From positions 1 to 64,000 of the forward strand of contig CAILYC010000030.1 of NCBI GenBank assembly GCA_903838355.1: a DNA stretch of 64,000 nucleotides, read 5' to 3'. Both the position numbers and the translations under genes were made by a program. This document shows, piece after piece, positions 57,882-64,000 of this stretch. Within the stretch, counting starts at the first letter, position 1; the number at the start of each line of letters is the position of its first letter. The stretch comes from an uncultured Burkholderiales bacterium (lineage in GTDB: Bacteria; Pseudomonadota; Gammaproteobacteria; Burkholderiales; Burkholderiaceae_C). The notes under the pieces are model-generated. The model was not told the origin of the DNA and searched no databases. It saw nothing but the letters and a program-made list of their open reading frames with translations.

Positions 57882-58871
57882 CTATTCGGGTTGGATCTTG
57901 GCCAAGGACACGGCGCGCTCGTATTTCCTCAAATTTTTCTTAACTTGTTCAGCGTATTCCGACGGATTCATGTATTCAATGGTAAAACCTGTGTCCTTGA
58001 ATTTGCTCAAAAAATCCGCACTCTCACTGGCTTGTTTGATGGCCTGGGTCAACTTCGTGGTGATGGCATAGGGAAGACCGGCTGGGGCCAAAACACCCGT
58101 TTCTGCTGAAAAATCAAAATCTTTGACAATTTCCGACACCGATGGAATGTTTGGAAAACGCGACCAACGCTTGCCTGACGTGACCGCAAGCAAGTTCAAT
58201 GTACCCGCCTTGATGTGGGGCGCAGAAGCGGTGTAAGCGGTGATCAAAATCGGTACATCGCCCGCCAAGATGGCGGGCACAGATTGGCCGCTGCCTTTGT
58301 AGGGGATGTGAACAATGTCAAGTCCAGCATCGGCCTTGAAAGACTCCATGGCAATGTGGTGTATGCTGCCCACCCCAGAAGAGCCGTAATTGATTTTTCC
58401 GGGATTGGTGCGGACCACCTGCAAGAACTCTTGCAAAGATTTGATGTTGGATTTGGCGCTCGAGACCAGCATCAGGGGCTCAGAGGTCAAGCCCGCAATC
58501 GGGGTGAGATCCTTCAAGGTGTCATAGGGCAAGGTCTTGAAGATATAGGGCGCAATGCCCAGTTGTGAGGTGTCACCCATGAGAAGGGTATACCCATCGG
58601 CGGGAAACTTCACCATTTGCGCGGTGGCCGTCACGCCACCGCCTCCTGGTTTATTGTCCACCACAAAGGGTTGGCCCAACAAATCGGTTAATTTTTGCGC
58701 CAAGGCACGGGCCACAAAGTCAGGGCTCCCCCCAGGCACGTAGCCCACCATAATCCTGACCGTGTGGTTGGGGTAGTCCTGGGCAGCGGCCAAGCCAGCG
58801 ACCAGCAGCAGTGCAAGTTCAAGAATGCGTTTGATGAATAACATAAGGTCCTGAGGGTGTTCGGTTGCCAA
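57882..58871 (-). CDS. Bug/TctC-family substrate-binding protein
   Basis: YPNHTVRIMVGYVPGGSPDFVARALAQKLTDLLGQPFVVDNKPGGGGVTATAQMVKFPADGYTLLMGD. Confidence 0.93.
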   Translation of the reverse strand: MATEHPQDLMLFIKRILELALLLVAGLAAAQDYPNHTVRIMVGYVPGGSPDFVARALAQKLTDLLGQPFVVDNKPGGGGVTATAQMVKFPADGYTLLMGDTSQLGIAPYIFKTLPYDTLKDLTPIAGLTSEPLMLVSSAKSNIKSLQEFLQVVRTNPGKINYGSSGVGSIHHIAMESFKADAGLDIVHIPYKGSGQSVPAILAGDVPILITAYTASAPHIKAGTLNLLAVTSGKRWSRFPNIPSVSEIVKDFDFSAETGVLAPAGLPYAITTKLTQAIKQASESADFLSKFKDTGFTIEYMNPSEYAEQVKKNLRKYERAVSLAKIQPE

Positions 58872-58967
58872 AGTTCATGGAAATTTAATCACATGGGTCA
58901 TTATCGGCCCAGCAAAGCCCCTTCAAACTCATGGATTTGACTGAGCCCCAAAACCCAAAAATCATGC

Positions 58968-59015
58968 TAAACAACACCTTGGCCGCCCATGTAAACAACA
59001 CCTTGGCCGCGCATG
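58968..59015. repeat. 24-bp tandem duplication (one mismatch)
   Basis: TAAACAACACCTTGGCCGCCCATG / TAAACAACACCTTGGCCGCGCATG. Confidence 0.9.
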
Positions 59016-59119
59016 AAGACGCAATTTTTTAAAGCCTAGGGGTGAGCATTGACCTGCGCCTTTACCAGAAGTCAACGTTTGTAAATCACTCCTTTGCACG
59101 AGTAGGCTAGATTAAAGGA

Positions 59120-59875
59120 ATGATCACATCTGTCATTTTGCTCACCTCCGAACACTTCGCCAAGCAGCTCATCGTCTTGTACAAGGCGATCAATCCCAAC
59201 TTGTCCACCCTCACCATCAACAGCACCAAAGAGTTGTATGCGATTCCCCGCTCGGTGCTGAGACACTCCCGATTGATCTCCTTTCTTAGCACCGTGATTG
59301 TGCCTTCCGAGATTTTATCTTTCATCAAATATGGCGCCTACAACTTTCATCCTGCGCCGCCTTCCAGGCCAGGTTGGGGCGCGCACAATTTTGCCATCTT
59401 TCAAAAGGATGATTACTTTGGAACCACATTGCATCAAATGATCGAATATGTCGATGCAGGGCCCATCGTTGGTGTCGATACTTTTTTAATTCCCAAAGAT
59501 GCAGACGTGGAACAACTCTCTCAATTGGTTCGTGAAAGCTTGAGCCGTTTGGTCAACAACTCGGGGCAAAACTTGATCGGACAAAAGAATCCTCTGCCGA
59601 TCATGCCTTTTACCTGGGGGAGTCAAAAGTACAGCAAAAAAGACTTCATCGACTTGACCCACTTCAAAGCCGACATCACGAAGTCCGAATTGGACGCCTT
59701 GGTCAAAGCCTTTGGGGAAAAAGGCAATGTTGCTCAATTGCGCTTTGTGATGAACGATGAAATTTACTTTTATGAGCCTGAGACGAACTCAAACCCCGGC
59801 CCCAAAGTCATCGAACTCTGGCTACACAAGCACCGGTTCACTCAAAAATCACCCACGCTCACGTTGGACATGTGA
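59120..59875 (+). CDS. Stand-alone formyltransferase-fold protein (Fmt/PurN-like hydrolase/transferase domain)
   Basis: IVPSEILSFIKYGAYNFHPAPPSRPGWGAHNFAIFQKDDYFGTTLHQMIEYVDAGPIVGVDTF: N-x-HP...D motif. Confidence 0.8.
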   Translation: MITSVILLTSEHFAKQLIVLYKAINPNLSTLTINSTKELYAIPRSVLRHSRLISFLSTVIVPSEILSFIKYGAYNFHPAPPSRPGWGAHNFAIFQKDDYFGTTLHQMIEYVDAGPIVGVDTFLIPKDADVEQLSQLVRESLSRLVNNSGQNLIGQKNPLPIMPFTWGSQKYSKKDFIDLTHFKADITKSELDALVKAFGEKGNVAQLRFVMNDEIYFYEPETNSNPGPKVIELWLHKHRFTQKSPTLTLDM

Positions 59876-60018
59876 TGAGGCACAAGCTGGGAATTAATTT
59901 TCCCAAATGCAAAAAAGCAGTCAAGCAGCATTTGCCGCCAGAAGCTTTTCGCCTTGACCCAGCGTTTTCCTTCATGGATAAACGCATGGCCAGACTTCAG
60001 CCACTCCACAAAGCAGCA

Positions 60019-61089
60019 TCACAAAGCGGGATAATCGATATAGCCTTTTTCCCCAGGTGTATAAAAAGTGCCCATATCGGCTGCTGCCAAAGTGGCCCCC
60101 GACTTCATGCGACTCACCAAATCGGGGTTCGATATAAAGGGGCGGCCAAAGGCCACCAAATCGGCATCCTTTGCGAGCAAGACTTTTTCAGCAGTCTGCG
60201 CATCAAAGCCACCCACGGCAATGAAGGTTTGTGCAAAGTTTTGACGCAAAGTTTGCTTCAATGCCTGGGGCACCGGGGGTGCTCCCATGGCGGAGTGATC
60301 GACCACATGCAAATACACCAAACCCAATTGAGACAAGCCTTGGGTCAAAGACACATATTGCTCCTCCATACCCTCGAATGGGCCGGTGCCATTGAATACA
60401 CCGTGGGGTGAGATGCGAATACCCACATGCTCTGCGCCAATGGCCGCAACACAGGCTTTCGCAATCTCCAACACCAAGCGGTTTCTTGCCGCAGCGCTGC
60501 CGCCATACCCATCGCTGCGGTCATTGATGAGGGGACTTAAAAACTGTTCGAGCAAATAGCCATTGGCCGCGTGCAGCTCAATGCCATCAAAGCCTGCTTC
60601 GATGGCCAGACGAGCCGATTGAACAAACTCTTGAATCACGGCCTCAATCTGCGCTTGATCCATGGCGTGGGGTAGGCTGTGGGGGTGCATGCCCATGGAC
60701 TTGTCGGTCCACATTTCACCTGGGCAAACCGCGGCTGAAGGCGACAAGACCTGTGCGCCACTGGGCAAGTTGTCCACATGGGTGACACGTCCGGTGTGCA
60801 TCAACTGCACAAATATTTTGCCGCCCTGTTGATGCACCGCTTGGGTCACCAAACCCCAGCCCTTGACCTGCTCTTCATTAAAGAGGCCTGGAATACGGGC
60901 ATAACCCAAGCCGTTTGGCGAGGGAGACACGCCTTCGGTGATGATCAGTCCCGCACTTGCGCGTTGCCCATAATATTGGGCCATCATGGCGTTGGGCACA
61001 TTGCCCAGTGCACGAGAGCGCGTCATGGGGGCCATCACCACTTTATTGGCCAGTTCGAGGCCCGCGAGTTTGTAGTGTTCGAATAACAT
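60019..61089 (-). CDS. Old yellow enzyme family alkene reductase (NADH:flavin oxidoreductase)
   Basis: LELANKVVMAPMTRSRALGNVPNAMMAQYYGQRASAGLIITEGVSPSPNGLGYARIPGLF...FDGIELHAANGYLLEQFLSPLINDRSDGYGGS. Confidence 0.94.
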   Translation of the reverse strand: MLFEHYKLAGLELANKVVMAPMTRSRALGNVPNAMMAQYYGQRASAGLIITEGVSPSPNGLGYARIPGLFNEEQVKGWGLVTQAVHQQGGKIFVQLMHTGRVTHVDNLPSGAQVLSPSAAVCPGEMWTDKSMGMHPHSLPHAMDQAQIEAVIQEFVQSARLAIEAGFDGIELHAANGYLLEQFLSPLINDRSDGYGGSAAARNRLVLEIAKACVAAIGAEHVGIRISPHGVFNGTGPFEGMEEQYVSLTQGLSQLGLVYLHVVDHSAMGAPPVPQALKQTLRQNFAQTFIAVGGFDAQTAEKVLLAKDADLVAFGRPFISNPDLVSRMKSGATLAAADMGTFYTPGEKGYIDYPAL

Positions 61090-61510
61090 TTTTTCCCTTG
61101 AGTTTCAATTACAAAAAAATAAGTTGGGCGTTTTGATTGTTCACCTGTTCACCTGTTCAATCATTCTCAATCGCTGGCGAGTTCCTGGAGTGGGCATCAC
61201 ACTTAAAGCGCAATCTCTCATTTTGACATGGACCCAAAAAACTCACGACCTTCAGGGTTTTCAACGACTGCCCCGCATGTCCATGAGCCCGAGAGGTCAA
61301 GAAGACCCATATTGAAGATGAGGATCATGGGCATCAAGGCAACGCTTTCGATCAATCGTTCTTATAATGCATTCTCCAAAGGTCCAGGCCTTCAGGCATT
61401 GACGCAGCGCAAATGAAATTGATTTGCAAATCCATGGGGCGGTCTTGAGATGAATCAATTGCTCTGCTTACACACCCTCTTTAAGAATCGCGTCAACACA
61501 TCTCTCGCGA

Positions 61511-61570
61511 GCTACAGCTACAGCTACAGCTACAGCTACAGCTACAGCTAGAGCTAGAGCTAGAGCTAGG
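61511..61570. repeat. Two-phase hexamer array (GCTACA)6(GCTAGA)3(GCTAGG)
   Basis: Exactly 10 hexamers, 60 bp, ending 67 bp before the AKR start codon. Confidence 0.93.
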
Positions 61571-61637
61571 GCTCAGGATTGCGGCATTTGGGGGCGCACA
61601 CCCATCCATCGTTGACTTTACATCAAGGAGTTTTCCA

Positions 61638-62633
61638 ATGAAAACCATTCAATTGGGCCAAGACGGCCCAGTCACCAGTCCCTTGGGCCTGGGCTGCATG
61701 GGGATGTCCGACTTTTATGGACCGGCCGACGATGCTGAGAGCCTGCGCACATTGCACGCGGCCATTGAAGCAGGCATGAATTTGCTCGACACCGGCGACT
61801 TTTACGGCATGGGTCACAATGAAATGCTCATCGGCCAAGCCCTCAAGCACCACGACCGCTCCAAACTGCTGCTGAGCGTGAAATTTGGAGCACAACGCGA
61901 CCCGGGTGGCAACTTTGTTGGATTGGACACTCGGCCCAGCGCCATCAAAAGTGCCCTGGCCTATACCTTGAAGAGACTGGGCACCGACCACATTGACATC
62001 TACCGCCCTGCCCGGCTCGACGACCAAGTGCCAATTGAAGACACCGTGGGGGCCATCGCCGACATGGTGAAGGCGGGCTATGTGCGCCACATTGGCCTGT
62101 CCGAAATGGGCTCAGAGACCATTCGACGTGCGGCCGCCGTGCACCCGATTTGTGACCTCCAAATTGAATACTCCGTGCTTTCACGAGGCATTGAGGACTC
62201 GGTCTTGAAAACCTGCCGAGCGCTGGGCATTGGCATCACCGCCTACGGTGTGCTCTCGAGGGGTCTCATCGGGGGCAACTTCAAGCCCAACCAATTTACC
62301 AAAGGTGACTTCAGGAGTTACAGCCCCAGGTTTCAGGCTGGCAATTTGGAGCAAAACCAGACCCTCATCGATAGACTCCAAAGCATCGCGCAAGACAAAG
62401 GTGTGAGTGTCGCCCAGCTGGCCATTGCTTGGGTGGCAGCCCAAGGCCCGGACATCTTGCCCTTGGTGGGCACTCGCCAAACCCACCGTTTGGCCGACGC
62501 ACTCAAATCCCTTGATGTTGTTTTGAGCGCAAGCGACTTGGCCGCCATCGACCTGGCCGTTCCCAAAGGCGCAGCGGTGGGCACACGCTACGCCCAGCTT
62601 CAGATGTCTCACCTCGACAGCGAGAGAGGTTGA
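61638..62633 (+). CDS. Aldo/keto reductase
   Basis: MKTIQLGQDGPVTSPLGLGCMGMSDFYGPADDAESLRTLHAAIEAGMNLLDTGDFYGMGHNEMLIGQAL...HIGLSEMGSETIRRAAAVHPICDLQIEYSVLSRGIE. Confidence 0.95.
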   Translation: MKTIQLGQDGPVTSPLGLGCMGMSDFYGPADDAESLRTLHAAIEAGMNLLDTGDFYGMGHNEMLIGQALKHHDRSKLLLSVKFGAQRDPGGNFVGLDTRPSAIKSALAYTLKRLGTDHIDIYRPARLDDQVPIEDTVGAIADMVKAGYVRHIGLSEMGSETIRRAAAVHPICDLQIEYSVLSRGIEDSVLKTCRALGIGITAYGVLSRGLIGGNFKPNQFTKGDFRSYSPRFQAGNLEQNQTLIDRLQSIAQDKGVSVAQLAIAWVAAQGPDILPLVGTRQTHRLADALKSLDVVLSASDLAAIDLAVPKGAAVGTRYAQLQMSHLDSERG

Positions 62634-62674
62634 GCCTGAATTTTTAACATCAAACACGAAGCCCCCTTCAGCCC

Positions 62675-63565
62675 ATGAACACCCAGGTCCATTGGAGAGT
62701 GAGCCATGCCGCGTCTTTGAACGCCATGGCGTGGATGTCGGGCGCCCTGTTCTCGTTTTGTTTCATGGCCATTGCGGCGCGAGAGCTCTCTCATGGCATC
62801 AACACCTTGGAGATGTTGTTTGGTCGAAGCGTGGTGGGTTTGGTGGGCTCGGTGGGCCTCATCGTCGCCACGGGACAATGGGGGTATTTCAAAACCGAGA
62901 AGCTTAAGTTCCATTTGGGCCGCAATATCTTCCATTATTTTGGACAATATGGCTGGTTTTTGGGGGTGTCACTGCTGCAACTCTCACAAGTGTTTGCCAT
63001 TGAGTTCACCTCCCCGCTTTGGACCACCTTGTTGGCGGCGGTATTTTTGGCAGAAGCCTTGACCCTGAAACGGGTGTTTGCTGTGGTTTTGGGCTTTGCT
63101 GGGGTTTACATCATCGTGAACCCAGGCCAAGGCTTGGTCAGTGCCAATGCCCTTTATGTCTTGGCCGCGGCCGTGTTCTTTTCTTTTGGCAATATTTTCA
63201 CCAAAAGGCTTGTAAAGACCGACAACCCTTTGACCATTTTGTTTTACATGTCGGTGATCCAATTCCCCATTGGGCTCACACTCTGCCTCTCGAACTTGAC
63301 AATGCCACAAGGCATTCAATGGGCATGGCTACTGGTGATCGGGGTGTCGTCCATGACCTCACACTTTTGCATGGCCAGAGCCATGCAAATAGCCGACATC
63401 AGTGTGGTGGTGACCTTGGACTTTTTGCGCCTGCCCCTGATCACAATGGTTGGCGTTTTGATCTACGCGGAGGCATTTCACCCCATCATGGTGCTGGGCT
63501 CCCTCATGGTGCTGAGCGCCAACCTCATCAATGTGTACCGGCCCACCTCAACTGCCAAGCACTAA
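62675..63565 (+). CDS. DMT superfamily (EamA) transporter
   Basis: Ten-TM pattern; VFAIEFTSPLWTTLLAAVFLAEALTLKRVFAVVLGFAGVYIIVNPG. Confidence 0.9.
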   Translation: MNTQVHWRVSHAASLNAMAWMSGALFSFCFMAIAARELSHGINTLEMLFGRSVVGLVGSVGLIVATGQWGYFKTEKLKFHLGRNIFHYFGQYGWFLGVSLLQLSQVFAIEFTSPLWTTLLAAVFLAEALTLKRVFAVVLGFAGVYIIVNPGQGLVSANALYVLAAAVFFSFGNIFTKRLVKTDNPLTILFYMSVIQFPIGLTLCLSNLTMPQGIQWAWLLVIGVSSMTSHFCMARAMQIADISVVVTLDFLRLPLITMVGVLIYAEAFHPIMVLGSLMVLSANLINVYRPTSTAKH

Positions 63566-63569
63566 AGAC

Positions 63570-64000
63570 TTAAAGCTTCAACGCATAGGCACTCGCACCC
63601 GTGCCATTTTGCGTGCCCAAATCAAGCTGCAATGAGCTCCCATTGGGCAGCAACAAAGCCACGCCTGCCCCACTTAAACCGTCGGAACAGTTGGTGGTGA
63701 TCTTGATCGCTGCAAAGCCATGCGTGGCGTCGGGAACGACCATGCTGCCTTTTTGCAGAGAACAGATTTCATTGTTGGGTCCTTGCAAAGTGCCATTCAA
63801 ATTGCCACTGGCATCCACACTGAAATAGGTGTTGGCTTGACCCAAAGAAGTGCCCGAATAAGTACCAGCGAGCGACGCGGTACCCAAACTCAATGGCGAG
63901 TTGAAGATCGTCATCCCATTGGGCGTGCTGGACAAGGACAACACGACGCTGGGTGTATTGGCGCTCAGGACAGAGGAGTTGTCCACCGCAGAGCCCAGGG
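63570..64000 (-). CDS. C-terminal part of a hypothetical secreted/lipoprotein-like protein, truncated by the window edge
   Basis: Frame open to base 64000: LGSAVDNSSVLSANTPSVVLSLSSTPNGMTIFNSPLSLGTASLAGTYSGTSLGQANTYFSVDASGNLNGTLQG. Confidence 0.6.
   Translation of the reverse strand, partial: LGSAVDNSSVLSANTPSVVLSLSSTPNGMTIFNSPLSLGTASLAGTYSGTSLGQANTYFSVDASGNLNGTLQGPNNEICSLQKGSMVVPDATHGFAAIKITTNCSDGLSGAGVALLLPNGSSLQLDLGTQNGTGASAYALKL

Noticed and set aside
60770-60778. TTGTCCACA DnaA-box-like match
   Set aside because: Inside the OYE coding sequence, isolated and easily produced by codon usage.

Overview
The window looks like a Burkholderiales (Comamonadaceae-like) chromosome segment; this placement is inferred from gene order and protein character, not from a search. 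The left edge (1-1004, minus) is an AT-rich tyrosine-recombinase gene that runs off the window and is missing from the ORF track. It lies just 3' of a complete tRNA-Lys(UUU) gene, the usual edge of an integrated island. Positions 1.3-37 kb are mostly housekeeping: tcdA, yeeE-like, cpoB-pal-tolB, msbA, GST, phaZ, glycosyltransferases, rng, maf, rlmH, rsfS, nadD, hemF, purD, yebC, clpA/clpS, icd, sodB, xseA, exbBD-lpxK-kdsB, adk, asparaginase and lexA. Positions 38-41.5 kb are an accessory stretch with a decayed HTH gene and proteins I cannot name. Positions 41.7-51.6 kb hold a coherent catabolic/uptake cluster: Rieske oxygenase, CMP/guanine-type deaminase, flavodoxin-fold reductase, cytosine-deaminase-like amidohydrolase, divergent Rid protein, creatininase-family amidohydrolase, NMT1/TauABC-type ABC transporter and FAD oxidase. 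It may be an uncharacterised N-heterocycle pathway. Positions 52.3-63.6 kb carry an aromatic-catabolism region (LigAB, Rieske oxygenase, secreted dienelactone hydrolase, VOC protein, two Bug proteins, OYE, AKR). The clearest unexplained structure is a large number of short tandem arrays (6-, 7-, 8-, 9-, 11- and 12-bp units), many abutting stop codons or promoters, including two 6x11-bp arrays and two 10-unit two-phase hexamer arrays. Other notable structures are a 30-bp perfect palindrome inside msbA, DnaA boxes enclosed in a dyad, a tandem LexA-box promoter, and G-quadruplex motifs.
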